DNA of 64,000 nt from JACJXW01 sp964418125 (GCA_964418125.1 CAYQKY010000014.1:28272-92271); one strand, 5' to 3'. Shown: positions 9,853 to 19,700, counted from the first letter of the stretch. Made by a program: numbers and translations. The notes: generated by a model from the letters alone, not told the origin.

Positions 9853-10341
9853 TCACCCCTCCGCCACCGCCGCCTGCGCCTGATTGAGGTACTGGACTAC
9901 ATTCAGGAGGGCCTGGTTGGCGTTCTGTTCCGAGCCCAGCAGGTCGCGGAGCGTTACCTGGCCGAGCACGTGGTCGACAGAGTACTGAATTATCTTCCAC
10001 AGGGAGCGCACGGAGCAATCGACCGAATTGGTACAAATGCGGAAAGCCCCGGAGTGGCTGTCGCAGAAATCTTCATCGTAAAGCGGGCCGCCCAGGGCGC
10101 GCAGCACTTTGCTGACCCGTATTTCTTCCGGCGCCCGGGCCAGGATATAGCCGCCCTTCTGGCCAGGCGTGCTCTGTATGAAACCAGCCATTCTCAGGGT
10201 GCGGGTCAGTTTGGCCACATAGGAAGCCGACATGCCTTCCGCCTCGCTGAGCTGGGGAATGCTCAGTCCGTCTGCACTTTGGGAACGGGCGATCCTGAGC
10301 AGTATTCTGAGTCCGTATTCGTCCTGGGCTGATATTTTCAT
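9853..10341 (-). CDS. Rrf2-family Fe-S transcriptional regulator (IscR-like)
   Basis: A 162-residue Rrf2 winged-helix regulator. Residues 1-60 hold the HTH (MKISAQDEYGLRILLRIA, then LSIPQLSEAEGMSASYVAKL) and QKGGY is the usual Rrf2 wing motif. Three cysteines, Cys93, Cys103 and Cys109, form the cluster-ligand region typical of IscR-type members, although the first spacing (nine residues) is wider than in E. coli IscR. It is the last gene of the suf operon, so it probably senses Fe-S status and feeds back on suf transcription. The target dyad is unproven; a candidate operator lies at 16262-16283. Confidence 0.85.
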   Translation of the reverse strand: MKISAQDEYGLRILLRIARSQSADGLSIPQLSEAEGMSASYVAKLTRTLRMAGFIQSTPGQKGGYILARAPEEIRVSKVLRALGGPLYDEDFCDSHSGAFRICTNSVDCSVRSLWKIIQYSVDHVLGQVTLRDLLGSEQNANQALLNVVQYLNQAQAAVAEG

Positions 10342-10368
10342 TATTTATGGGTTGGGCTTTTATTTGGG

Positions 10369-10686
10369 TTAAAACATATCGAGGGCAAAGCGCGCCTCTT
10401 CACTCATCATTTCCTTGTTCCAGGGAGGATCGTAGACTACATTCAGGACTACTTCGGAAACGCCGTCCACTTCCCACACCTTCTGCTGTACTTCCATAGG
10501 CAGCGATTCCGCCACCGGGCACATCGGGGAAGTGAGGGTCATCGTAATATTGACCTTTCCATCTTCCTGGATATCGATCTCGTAGATCAGGCCGAGCTCG
10601 TAGATGTCTACCGGGATCTCCGGGTCATAGACGGTCTTGAGCGCTTCGATGATCTGTTGTTCGAGTTCTGATCTGGGTTCGGACAT
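10369..10686 (-). CDS. SUF-associated DUF59 (MIP18-type) Fe-S assembly protein
   Basis: A 105-residue DUF59/MIP18-family protein, the SufT-like or YitW-like component commonly found in Gram-positive and Bacteroidota suf operons. Characteristic parts: VYDPEIPVDIYELGLIYEI, and the TSPMCP motif with conserved Cys56. The family assists Fe-S cluster maturation or delivery to target enzymes. It sits 6 bp downstream of sufE and 27 bp upstream of the Rrf2 gene on the same strand, which supports co-transcription. Confidence 0.9.
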   Translation of the reverse strand: MSEPRSELEQQIIEALKTVYDPEIPVDIYELGLIYEIDIQEDGKVNITMTLTSPMCPVAESLPMEVQQKVWEVDGVSEVVLNVVYDPPWNKEMMSEEARFALDMF

Positions 10687-10692
10687 GGTTGA

Positions 10693-11112
10693 TTAATTCT
10701 TTGCGTGTAATGCTACTCCGTATAGCTTCATTTGCTTGACCATACTGACCAGACCGTTGGACCGGGTGGGGGAGAGGTGCTCCTTCAGGCCGATCCGGTC
10801 TATGAAGTACAGGTCAGCCTGCGCCACTTCTTCCGCAGGCTGGTTGGACAGCACCCGGATCAGCAAGGCGATGATGCCTTTGGTGATCACCGCATCGCTG
10901 TCGGCGGTAAAGGCCACTTTGTCGCCATCCAGGCTGGCATGCAGCCACACCTGGCTCTGGCACCCTTTGATGAGGTGCTCTTCGTCCTTGTATTGCTCGT
11001 CGATCAGGGGCAGATGCTTACCCAGGTCAATGATGTACTCGTATTTTTCCATCCAGTCGCTGAACAAAGAGAACTCATCGATGATCTCGTCTTGTATCTC
11101 GTTGATGGTCAT
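10693..11112 (-). CDS. sufE: SufE sulfur acceptor for cysteine desulfurase
   Basis: A 139-residue SufE. It takes persulfide sulfur from SufS and passes it to the SufBCD scaffold. The conserved acceptor cysteine is Cys51 in LIKGCQSQVW, at exactly the position expected in the family. I start at the ATG at 11112 (MTINEIQDEI). The frame stays open to 11217, but that extension is only the low-complexity hairpin repeat of the spacer. It lies 118 bp downstream of sufS in the operon. Confidence 0.93.
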   Translation of the reverse strand: MTINEIQDEIIDEFSLFSDWMEKYEYIIDLGKHLPLIDEQYKDEEHLIKGCQSQVWLHASLDGDKVAFTADSDAVITKGIIALLIRVLSNQPAEEVAQADLYFIDRIGLKEHLSPTRSNGLVSMVKQMKLYGVALHAKN

Positions 11113-11113
11113 G

Positions 11114-11219
11114 TTTTGTTGTTTGTTACCTGTTGCTCGTTGCTCGTTGCTCGTTGTTCGTTGCCTGTTGGAACACTCGGAGGTAACGGACAACAAACAG
11201 CAGGCAACAGACAACAAAA
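11114..11219. repeat. Long imperfect hairpin in the sufS-sufE junction
   Basis: Arms 11114-11142 and 11191-11219 (29 nt each) match at 24 positions as an inverted repeat, and all five differences are transitions. The left arm and loop consist of near-tandem TTGCTCG/TTGTTCG words. Transcribed as part of the suf mRNA it would form a stable stem between sufS and sufE. It may lower sufE expression, stabilise one mRNA part, or simply be a mobile intergenic repeat. Confidence 0.7.
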
Positions 11220-11230
11220 TCCTACAAGCC

Positions 11231-12469
11231 TCACCGCAGCATCGCCACCGCCCGCTTCACGCCCTCTACCAGCCGGTCGATGTCGGTTTTATTGTTATAG
11301 AACGCCAGCGACGCCCTCACCGTTCCGGGGATGCAGTACCGCTCTATCAGCGGCTGGGTGCAGTGGTGCCCGGTGCGTACGGCAACGCCCAGTTTGTCTA
11401 GGATGGTGCCCAGGTCATAGGGGTGGATGCCTTCAACCAGGAAGGAGATCACACTTGCTTTTTCCCGGGCCGTGCCGATGAAACGGATCCCTTCGACCTC
11501 CTGCAACTGCCGGGCGGCATAGTGAAGCAGCTCCATTTCATGAGCGTGAATACCCTCATAACCGACCGACCGAACATACTCAATGGCCGCTCCGAGCCCG
11601 ATTGCGCCGGCGATATCCGGCGTGCCGGCCTCGAATTTGTGGGGCAACTCGTTATAAGTGGTCTTTTCGAAAGTAACCGTTTCGATCATCTCGCCGCCGC
11701 CTTGATAGGGAGGCAGGGCGTTGAGCCATTCTTCCTTGCCGTAAAGTACTCCGATACCGGTAGGGCCGTAGACCTTGTGGCCGGAAAAGGCATAGAAGTC
11801 CACATCCAGCTCCTGCACATCCACCTGCATGTGGGGGACAGCCTGGGCCCCGTCGATCAGTACCGGGATATTTTTGGCATGCGCCTTCTCAATGATCTCC
11901 CGGACGGGGTTGATGGTGCCGAGGGTATTGGAAACGTGGGTTAGGGCCACGATCTTTACCTTGTCCGTCAGCAGCCGCTCGAATTCAGCCATCATCAACT
12001 CCCCGTCGTCGTTGATGGGGATCACCTTGAGTTTGGCGCCCCTGTCTTCACAGGCCATCTGCCAGGGCACGATGTTGCTGTGGTGCTCCATGGCGGAGAT
12101 GAGCACCTCGCTTCCTTCGTCGAGGAAGCGGCGGCCGAAAGAAGAGGCCACCAGGTTGATGCCCTCGGTACAGCCCCGTACGAAGATCACTTCTCGGGCG
12201 GAAGGGGCGTTGATGAAGTCCCTCACCAGCTCGCGGGCGTTCTCGTAGGCCGTGGTGGCCTCCTGGCTGAGCTGATAGACACCCCGGTGCACATTGGCGT
12301 GCTTTTCCCGGTAGTAGGTGTCCATCGCCTCGATCACCCGGGCAGGCTTCTGGCTCGATGCAGCGCTGTCCAGAAAGGCAATCGGCTTGCCGTTCATAGA
12401 CGTCTGCAGCAGCGGAAAATCACTGCGCAGTTTTTCTACATCGAAGCCTTTCTGAGCGGTTACTGGCAT
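11231..12469 (-). CDS. sufS: SufS-type cysteine desulfurase
   Basis: A 412-residue class V aminotransferase-fold enzyme, group II (SufS/CsdA) desulfurase. It removes sulfur from L-cysteine as an enzyme persulfide using PLP. Seen: MEHHSN (stacking His), DGAQ, the Schiff-base lysine Lys232 in AFSGHKVYGPTG, and the catalytic Cys370 in RTGHHCTQPL without the long insertion of group I NifS/IscS. It starts 3 bp after the sufD stop, so it is translationally close to sufD. It works with SufE from the same operon. Confidence 0.96.
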   Translation of the reverse strand: MPVTAQKGFDVEKLRSDFPLLQTSMNGKPIAFLDSAASSQKPARVIEAMDTYYREKHANVHRGVYQLSQEATTAYENARELVRDFINAPSAREVIFVRGCTEGINLVASSFGRRFLDEGSEVLISAMEHHSNIVPWQMACEDRGAKLKVIPINDDGELMMAEFERLLTDKVKIVALTHVSNTLGTINPVREIIEKAHAKNIPVLIDGAQAVPHMQVDVQELDVDFYAFSGHKVYGPTGIGVLYGKEEWLNALPPYQGGGEMIETVTFEKTTYNELPHKFEAGTPDIAGAIGLGAAIEYVRSVGYEGIHAHEMELLHYAARQLQEVEGIRFIGTAREKASVISFLVEGIHPYDLGTILDKLGVAVRTGHHCTQPLIERYCIPGTVRASLAFYNNKTDIDRLVEGVKRAVAMLR

Positions 12470-12472
12470 AAG

Positions 12473-13813
12473 CTATTCTTCAAATTTTTTCATTATCAGC
12501 TGTTCGGCGAAGTCCTTCACCGGCTCCAGCTTCATAAATTCGATGACCTCTTCGATGAAGGCGTGCTGCAGCATAGCCCTCGCCTGCGCGTCGGACAGCC
12601 CGCGGGAGCGGAGGTAGAATACCGCCGTTTCATCCAACTGGCCGATGGTGGCGCCGTGGCTGCATCGCACGTCGTCGGCAAAGATCTCCAGCTGCGGCTT
12701 GCTGTCCATCTGGGCTTTGTCGGAAAGCACCAGGCTGCTGTTCTGCTGGAAGGCGTTGGTCTTCTGAGCATCCTTCCGCACCAGCACCTTGCCGTTGAAG
12801 ACCCCGTGGGCCTTGTCGGTCAGGATGCCTTTATAGAGCTCGTTGCTCTGGCAGTGCGGCATGGCGTGGTCGATAAAGGTATGGTTGTCGATATGCTGCT
12901 CGCCTTTGGCGAAGTAGGTGCCGTAGAAATTGGTGTTGGTCCCCTGGTTGTTCAGGGTGGTGGCCAGGTTGTTGCGCACCAGCCGGCCGCCGAGGTCGAC
13001 GGAGTAGGAGGAATAGGTGCTATCGCCGTCCTGCTCGATATCCACATTGCTGATGAGGAAGCCCTCGAGGCCTTCCTGCTGCAGGCGATAGTGGTGCGTA
13101 TGGGAGTTGGGCTTCAGCCGGAAGCGGTTCACCAGGTTGTTGAAATAGGTGCCTTCGGCGCCGGGCAGTTCGAACAGCCCTTCGATGAAGGATGCTTCGC
13201 TGCTTTGTTCGGCGAAGACGATGTTCAGGTAACTGCTGTAGGTCGGCACGTCGCCGGGAGCAGCGAGGTGAATGAGGTAGACCGGCTTTTCAATCACCGT
13301 ATTCTTGGCCACGTGAATGAATATGCCGTGGCGGGCGAAGGCGGCGTTGAGCACCATGAAGGGGTCCGTCTGGCCCTCCATCAGGCTGTCGAGCTGTCGT
13401 TGTACCATTTCCTGAAAGCGCTCGTCGGCAAGGGCATCGTCCAGCTCCATGACCGTCAATCCCTGGGGCAGCCTGCCGATATCGGAAAGCTCTTCCCGGA
13501 AGGCGCCGTTGATGAAAACCAGGCGGATGGCGTCGAGGCCTTCGATCAGGAAAGGCTTCAGCTGCTCAGCGGTTACCTCCGCCGGCGTTTCCAGCTGGTA
13601 TTCCGGCTGCAGCACGCGGTTGACGCTGGTGTATTTCCACTCCTCGTCGCGGCGGGTGGGGAAACTGAGGCCATCCAGTTTTTTGATCGCTTCGGCACGG
13701 AACTGGTGATAGGGATGGCTGGCATGGCCGTTGAGCTGTATGTGTTGCGCTTCGAACAGCCGCTGAAAGCGCGCTTTGACTTCGGCGTATCTATCTTGAA
13801 CTACTGTTGGCAT
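12473..13813 (-). CDS. sufD: SufD Fe-S scaffold component
   Basis: A 446-residue SufBD-fold beta-helix protein. With SufB and SufC it forms the SufBC2D scaffold for de novo cluster assembly. The C-terminal SufBD core is visible (DGDSTYSSYSVDLGG, FADDVRCSHGATIGQLDE, LRSRGLSDAQARAMLQHAF). The histidine in RCSHGAT is the one conserved in SufD. The N-terminal helical part is family-typical. It lies 39 bp after sufC and is followed almost immediately by sufS. Confidence 0.95.
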   Translation of the reverse strand: MPTVVQDRYAEVKARFQRLFEAQHIQLNGHASHPYHQFRAEAIKKLDGLSFPTRRDEEWKYTSVNRVLQPEYQLETPAEVTAEQLKPFLIEGLDAIRLVFINGAFREELSDIGRLPQGLTVMELDDALADERFQEMVQRQLDSLMEGQTDPFMVLNAAFARHGIFIHVAKNTVIEKPVYLIHLAAPGDVPTYSSYLNIVFAEQSSEASFIEGLFELPGAEGTYFNNLVNRFRLKPNSHTHHYRLQQEGLEGFLISNVDIEQDGDSTYSSYSVDLGGRLVRNNLATTLNNQGTNTNFYGTYFAKGEQHIDNHTFIDHAMPHCQSNELYKGILTDKAHGVFNGKVLVRKDAQKTNAFQQNSSLVLSDKAQMDSKPQLEIFADDVRCSHGATIGQLDETAVFYLRSRGLSDAQARAMLQHAFIEEVIEFMKLEPVKDFAEQLIMKKFEE

Positions 13814-13852
13814 TTTTCGAGTTTTTCTTTCTCAGGAACATTAATCAGGCAA

Positions 13853-14614
13853 TTATGCAGGAACGGAACCTGCTTCTTCCTTGAGCCAGTCGTATCCTTT
13901 CTCCTCGAGTTCCAGCGCCAGGTTTTTGTCGCCCGACTTGACAATGCGGCCGCCCTGGAGTACGTGCACCTTGTCGGGCACGATATAATTGAGGAGCCGC
14001 TGGTAGTGAGTCACGATGATGAAGGAGCGGTCTTCACTGCGCAGCTGGTTGACGGCGTCGGCGACAATACGCAGGGCGTCGATGTCCAACCCGGAGTCCG
14101 TTTCGTCGAGGATGGCCAGCTTTGGCTCCAGCAGGGCCATCTGCAGCATTTCACTTCTTTTCTTCTCGCCTCCGGAGAACCCTTCGTTTAGGGAGCGCTT
14201 CAGGAGGCCTTCATTCATGCCCACCATATTGATCTTCTCGCGGATCAGCTTGAGCATCTGTACGGCGTTGAGTTCTTCTTTGCCCTGTGCTTTGCGTACG
14301 GCATTGACCGTACTTTTCAGGAAGTTGGACGTGCTCACACCCGGGATCTCTACCGGATACTGGAAAGCCATGAAGATGCCGGCCTGCGCCCGCTCGTCTA
14401 CTTCCATTTCCAGCAGGTCTTCGCCCTTATATTCGATAGAGCCGTCGGTGACTTCGTATTCTTCGCGGCCCGCCAGGACATTGGCCAGCGTGCTTTTGCC
14501 GGAGCCGTTCGGCCCCATAATGGCGTGTACTTCGCCCGGCTTGACCTCCAGGTTGATGCCCTTGAGGATCTCCTTATCTTCTATAGAGACTTTGAGGTTT
14601 TTGATCGTCAGCAT
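13853..14614 (-). CDS. sufC: SufC ABC-type ATPase
   Basis: A 253-residue soluble ABC ATPase that powers the SufBCD scaffold. Walker A is GPNGSGKST (residues 34-42), the signature is FSGGEKKRSEM, and Walker B/H-loop elements are AILDETDSGLDID and IIVTHYQRLL. The SufC-specific LDETDSGLDIDAL form is clear. It has no membrane domain and is not a transporter. It is separated from sufB by a 142-bp spacer that holds a hairpin, unlike the tight sufD-sufS junction. Confidence 0.96.
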   Translation of the reverse strand: MLTIKNLKVSIEDKEILKGINLEVKPGEVHAIMGPNGSGKSTLANVLAGREEYEVTDGSIEYKGEDLLEMEVDERAQAGIFMAFQYPVEIPGVSTSNFLKSTVNAVRKAQGKEELNAVQMLKLIREKINMVGMNEGLLKRSLNEGFSGGEKKRSEMLQMALLEPKLAILDETDSGLDIDALRIVADAVNQLRSEDRSFIIVTHYQRLLNYIVPDKVHVLQGGRIVKSGDKNLALELEEKGYDWLKEEAGSVPA

Positions 14615-14625
14615 TATGTTTGGTT

Positions 14626-14751
14626 GTGTATTAGTGTATTAGTGTAATTGTGGATCCGTTTGCCAGTGCGTGGGTCCATTTACGAGCTGGACTGCATCCG
14701 TGTAAGGGTGCCTTGGGGCGAATGCACGAATACACCCATACACGCATGCAC
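14626..14751. repeat. Imperfect hairpin in the sufB-sufC junction
   Basis: Arms 14626-14653 and 14724-14751 (28 nt) are inverted repeats with about 20 matching positions. The left arm is made of near-tandem GTGTATTA words, the right of GAATACACC/CATACACGC words. It sits inside the suf transcript, like the sufS-sufE element, but has a different sequence. Confidence 0.55.
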
Positions 14752-14756
14752 GGCCT

Positions 14757-16202
14757 TTACCCCACGCTGCCCTCCAGGCTGATCGCCAGCAGCTTCTGCG
14801 CCTCGACGGCGAACTCCATCGGCAGCTCGTTGAAGACCTCCTTACAGTAACCGTTCACGATCATGTTGACGGCGTCTTCCTCGCTCAGCCCGCGCTGCAT
14901 GAGGTAGAACAGCTGATCTTCGCCGATCTTAGAGGTGGTGGCTTCGTGCTCCACCTTGGCGGAGTTGTTCTCGACCTCCAGGTAGGGGAAGGTGTGAGCG
15001 CCGCACTTGTCGCCCATGAGCAGGGAGTCGCACTGGGAGAAGTTGTGGGCGTTCTCGGCCTTCTTGCCAATCTTGACCAGCCCCCGGTAGGAGTTGTCGG
15101 AGAAGCCGGCGGAGATGCCTTTGGATATAATGGTGCTCTTTGTATTCTTACCCAGGTGGATCATCTTGGTGCCGGTGTCCGCCTGCTGGTAGTTGTTGGT
15201 CACGGCTACGGAGTAGAACTCGCCGACCGAGTTATCGCCCATCAGCACGCAGCTGGGGTACTTCCAGGTGATGGCCGAGCCGGTCTCCACCTGAGTCCAG
15301 GTGATCTTAGAGTTACGGCCCTTGCACAGGCCCCGCTTGGTGACGAAGTTGTAGATCCCGCCTTTGCCGTCCTTATCGCCCGGGTACCAGTTCTGTACCG
15401 TGGAGTATTTGATGGTGGCGTCGTCCATGGCGACCAGTTCGACCACGGCGGCGTGCAGCTGGTTCTCATCCCGCATGGGGGCGGTGCAGCCTTCCAGGTA
15501 GCTCACGTGGCTGCCTTCCTCGGCAACGATGAGGGTGCGTTCGAACTGGCCCGTGTTTCGCTCGTTGATGCGGAAGTAAGTGGAAAGCTCCATCGGACAG
15601 CGGACGCCCTTGGGGATATAGACAAAAGAGCCGTCGCTGAATACCGCCGAGTTGAGGGCGGCAAAGTAGTTGTCCGTATGGGGCACTACCGAGCCAATGT
15701 ATTTCTTGATCAGTTCCGGGTGGTCCTTGACCGCTTCGCTGAAGGAGCAGAAGATGATGCCCAGCTCCGCCAGTTTTTCCTTGTAGGTCGTTTTAACGGA
15801 GACACTGTCGATCACGGCATCGACGGCCACGCCGGCAAGGAGCTTTTGCTCTTCGAGGGGGATGCCCAGCTTATTGAAGGTGTCCAGCAGTTCCGGGTCG
15901 ACCTCATCCAGGCTATTCAGCTTTTTCTTGGGTTTGGGAGCAGAATAGTAGATGATGTCCTGGTAGTCGATCGGAGGGTACTTGACGTTGACCCATTTGG
16001 GCTCCTTCATTTCCAGCCAGTGGCGGTAGGCCTTGAGGCGCCATTCGGTGAGCCACTCCGGCTCGTTCTTTTTCATAGAGATGGCGCGCACAACGTCCTC
16101 GCTTAGGCCTTTCGGAAAGGTGTCCGAATCGATGTTGCTTGTGAAGCCGTATTTGTAATCGCTTCTGGTGTGTTCTTCCAGCGTCTGCATGGAATCGCTC
16201 AT
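14757..16202 (-). CDS. sufB: SufB Fe-S scaffold protein
   Basis: A 481-residue SufB, first gene of the leftward suf operon and the main cluster scaffold of SufBC2D. The N-terminal domain is followed by the beta-helix core with YIPKGVRCPMELSTYFRIN, EGSHVSYLEGCTAP, and the C-terminal GDKCGAHTFPYLEVEN and EDQLFYLMQRGLSEEDA regions; length is normal. The start at 16202 (MSDSMQTLEEHTRSDYKYGF) is the first in-frame ATG after the promoter region. Regulation is probably at the dyad 60-80 bp upstream. Confidence 0.96.
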   Translation of the reverse strand: MSDSMQTLEEHTRSDYKYGFTSNIDSDTFPKGLSEDVVRAISMKKNEPEWLTEWRLKAYRHWLEMKEPKWVNVKYPPIDYQDIIYYSAPKPKKKLNSLDEVDPELLDTFNKLGIPLEEQKLLAGVAVDAVIDSVSVKTTYKEKLAELGIIFCSFSEAVKDHPELIKKYIGSVVPHTDNYFAALNSAVFSDGSFVYIPKGVRCPMELSTYFRINERNTGQFERTLIVAEEGSHVSYLEGCTAPMRDENQLHAAVVELVAMDDATIKYSTVQNWYPGDKDGKGGIYNFVTKRGLCKGRNSKITWTQVETGSAITWKYPSCVLMGDNSVGEFYSVAVTNNYQQADTGTKMIHLGKNTKSTIISKGISAGFSDNSYRGLVKIGKKAENAHNFSQCDSLLMGDKCGAHTFPYLEVENNSAKVEHEATTSKIGEDQLFYLMQRGLSEEDAVNMIVNGYCKEVFNELPMEFAVEAQKLLAISLEGSVG

Positions 16203-16261
16203 ATAGCTGTCGGTTTTATCTTTTGTGGCTTATTTAGACTAATTTTAATTACGAGTCCGGA

Positions 16262-16283
16262 ATTTATACAAAAAAGTATAAAT
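16262..16283 (-). promoter_or_regulatory. Candidate suf operator/promoter dyad
   Basis: A perfect inverted repeat, ATTTATAC - AAAAAA - GTATAAAT, lies about 60 bp upstream of sufB. On the minus strand the loop gives TACTTTTTTG, close to the Bacteroidota -7 form TAnnTTTG. A second dyad, GACT-N13-AGTC, lies at 16237-16257. Rrf2-family or Fur-family control is plausible. This is inference only. Confidence 0.45.
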
Positions 16284-16340
16284 AAGGTTTAGAGGGGGGG
16301 AGTTTTTTTTGAGTTTTTTTTCCCTCTTGCTTCTGGGCAA

Positions 16341-16387
16341 GGTTTAAGAACCTATCTCCAGTGAGCTGGAGGTAAGGTTCTCAAACC
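16341..16387. other. 47-nt rod-like hairpin
   Basis: The left arm 16341-16361 pairs with 16366-16387 around the loop TGAG, with one mismatch region and a one-base bulge. GGTTT, GAACCT and CTCCAG are each mirrored. There is no adjoining T-run on either strand, so it is not a classical terminator. It may be an RNA element of a 5' leader. Confidence 0.5.
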
Positions 16388-16717
16388 TATTCCTGAACGA
16401 TAATGTAACTTTTTTCCGGTTTTTACGTATCAAAATGTTTATAATCCCAACCTTCGGGGCGCCCCCGCCGTATATCCTTCCCCATTGGCAAGAAAAAGAA
16501 ATCTGAACCGGGCCGACACCCTTCGCCGGCGCGTTTGGCGGCTTATATTCACTAAACCCGGGATAAACACCATACTGATGTCCCATGCTGCAGCCAAATT
16601 TAAAGTCGTAAATGCGAAGCCGGAAACCGAAACAGCCCTGCCAGGAAGCCCTTGCTTTGGTTTTCCGACTTCCGCTTTCCGACTTCCGACTTCGGCAAAC
16701 CCCAAATAATTACACTT

Positions 16718-19700
16718 ATGAAAAACTTGGCCCTATTTCTTATTACAGTCTTTTTTATCGGCCACGGCCTTACCGCCCAGGTGGTCTACATCCCTGACGC
16801 CAACTTCAAGTCCGCCCTGGTGGCCAACCCTGCCATCAACACCAATGGGGATGAGGAGATCCAGGTGGCGGAAGCTCAGGCTTATAACGGCCCGGTCTTC
16901 GTTTCCGCAATGGGAATAACGGACCTTACGGGAATAGATGCCTTTCCCGGCCTGGATTCGCTGGATTGTTCCGACAACCAATTGGACACCATCAGCCTCA
17001 GCCTGAATGCCGGCCTGGTGTATCTGGATTGCCAGTCCAACAACCTCTCCTCCCTGGACCTGAGCGGCAACCCCGCCCTCAACTGGCTGCTTTGCCACAG
17101 CAACCAGCTGACGAGCCTGGACTTTAGCGCCAACCCGGCTCTGCTGTACGTGCAGTGCCGCTCCAACCGGCTGACAAGCCTCAACGTCAGCGCCAACCCG
17201 TTGCTGGTCTTTCTGCGTTGCAATGCCAACCGGCTGGCGAGCCTGGACCTCAGCGGCAACCCGGCCCTGACGAGGTTGTATTGCTATGACAACCTGCTCA
17301 ATCGCCTGGATGTGGGTACGAACCCGGCCCTGGAAAGGCTGGAGTGTGACCAGAACCTGTTGAGTTATCTGGATGTAAGCATGAACCCGGCCCTGGAAGA
17401 ACTGATCTGCCATGACAACCAGTTGCTCATCCTGGATGTGAGCGCCAACCCGGTTCTGGAAGTGCTGGAATGCGGGAGCAACCAGCTGGAATACCTGAAC
17501 GTGCAGAATGGCAACAACATCAATTTTACCAGCTTTGATGCCCTGAACAACCCCAACCTCTCCTGCATTCAGGTGGATACCTCCGCCTGGGCGGAGGCCA
17601 ACTGGGCGCCTTTTGCCGACTCTACGGTTACTTTCGATACCTTTTGCATCGAACCGGTACTGGATATCCCGGACCCCGATTTCAAAGCCGCCCTGGTGGA
17701 CAACCCCGCCATCAACACCAATGATGATGGAGAGATACAGGTGTCGGAGGCCCAGGCCTACGAGGGGATCATCAATGTGGCGGGCCTGGGAATAACCGGC
17801 CTTACGGGGATCGGCGCTTTTCCGGGGGTAGAATTCCTGGACTGTTCCGGTAATGACCTGGCTGCTCTTGATATCAGTAAAAACGAGTTCCTGAAAGTAC
17901 TGCGCTGTGGCGATAACCAGCTCACGGGCCTGGATGTGAGCGCCAATCCGGCCCTGCTCCACCTGGACATTTCCGGCAACGGGCTGGAAACCATAAATGT
18001 GCAGTTGAACCCGCTCCTGGAGTTTTTCAATTGCCGGGACAACCTGTTGACAAGCCTGGATCTGAGCCGGAATCCTGCCTTAGCTTACCTGGATTGCTCC
18101 GGCAACGATATTAACATCCTGGATGTGAGCGCCAATCCGGCCCTTGCTTACCTGGATTGTTCCGATAACCAGCTTCTGTACCTGAATGTGCAGAACGGCA
18201 ACAACACCGCCTTTACCCGGTTCGATGCCCTGGGCAACCCCGATCTTACTTGCATTCAGGCCGACGACCCGGTATGGGCGGCTGCCAACTGGGTAAGCTG
18301 GGTGAATAATATGGGGGGTTTCAATTCCTTTTGTGCAGCTCCGGTTGTAACTATTCCGGACCCCAACTTCAAGGCAGCCCTTTTGAACAACCCCGCGATA
18401 AATACCAACGGCGACAATGAGATACAGGTGGCCGAAGCACAGGATTACAGTGGAGCGATCGTGGTGAGCGGGTTGAATATCAGCAGCCTGGCGGGCATCC
18501 ATGGGTTCAAGGCTATCGATACCCTGATCTGTGCCGATAATCAGCTCACGAGCCTGGGCCTGGCCTCCAACCCTGAACTGGTTTACCTGGATTGCTCCTA
18601 CAATCAGTTACAGAGCCTGGATGTGAGCGCCAACCACGCCCTGGTTCATCTGGACTGCTTCTACAACCGCCTGGATGCCCTTGATGTGAGCGCCACCCCG
18701 GCATTGGAAAACCTGGATTGCTCCTATAACGGCATTCCCGGAATCGGTAACCTCAGCGCCCTTGATGTGAGCGCCAACCCTGCTCTGAAACGCCTGGTCT
18801 GTAATGACAATCAGCTTACCAGCCTGGATGTCAGCTCTAACCCCAACCTGGCCGAATTGCGGTGCCAAACCAACCAACTGGCGAGCCTGGTAATCGGCCC
18901 CAGCCCGGTACTGGAGCGGATTCACTGCTCAGACAATCAGCTCACCAGCCTGGATGTCACCCAATGCCCGGTTCTGGCTCACCTGGAATGCCGCACCAAC
19001 AGCCTGACAGAGCTCAATGTCAATGCTAACCCCGCCCTGATCAGCCTGCGCTGCAACCGCAACCTGCTGGCAGAACTGGATGTGAGCGCCAACCCCATGC
19101 TCGAACGCCTCTTCTGCTATGACAATCAACTGACGAGCCTGGATGTGAGCGCCAACCCCGTCCTGCAGCGCTTGGAATGCGAAGACAACCTGCTGACAGA
19201 TCTGAATGTGAGCGCGAACCCGGCCCTGCAGGAACTGATCTGCCACGACAACCAGCTTACCACACTGAGCATGAGCGCCAGCCCGGCCCTGGAACGCCTG
19301 GAGTGCTACGAAAATCAGTTGACAACCCTGGTTTTAAGTGCAAGCCAGGTTTTGGAGTATGTAGACTGTCATCGCAATAACCTGGCGTCTCTGGAGGTGA
19401 GTTCAAACCCTGGCCTGCTCGAATTACGATGCTCGAATAACCAGCTAACAGCCCTGGGCGTTGGTATGAACCCGGCCCTGGAAAAGCTTATCTGTTCCTT
19501 TAATCAGCTGGAGAGCCTGGACGTGAGCGCCAATCCGGCATTGGTAGAGTTGTGGTGTTCCCGGAATGAATTAACGGATCTGGATGTCAGCCTGAACCCT
19601 GCTTTGCAGCGTTTGATCTGTTCAAATAACCAGCTTACCCACCTGGATGTGCAGAATGGCAACAATACCGGATTCCTGGAATTCTATGCCCGTGAAAACC

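Larger units (their letters stand above)
16203..16717. other. Intergenic spacer between suf operon and LRR gene
   Basis: A 515-bp spacer between divergent genes. It holds the suf dyads near 16237-16283, a G7/T8 low-complexity tract (about 16294-16321), a rod-like hairpin at 16341-16387, and near 16660-16700 repeated CCGACTTCCG words just before the LRR gene. No credible open frame of its own. Confidence 0.6.

Noticed and set aside
12080..14191. 703-codon plus-strand frame antisense to sufD and sufC
   Set aside because: It lies wholly opposite two strongly recognised suf genes; its composition is that of a shadow frame with no motif.
9853..16202. ISC-type Fe-S operon
   Set aside because: SufB, SufC, SufD and a SufS-type desulfurase with SufE are present; no IscU, HscA or ferredoxin.
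16733..17962. 409-codon minus-strand frame, and similar ones, opposite the LRR gene
   Set aside because: It is repetitive only because the LRR coding strand is; the plus frame has signal peptide, LRR consensus and sorting domain.
16970..19640. CRISPR-like regular repeats
   Set aside because: The 63-bp period is fully explained by in-frame leucine-rich repeats; no unique spacers of constant length between identical repeats.
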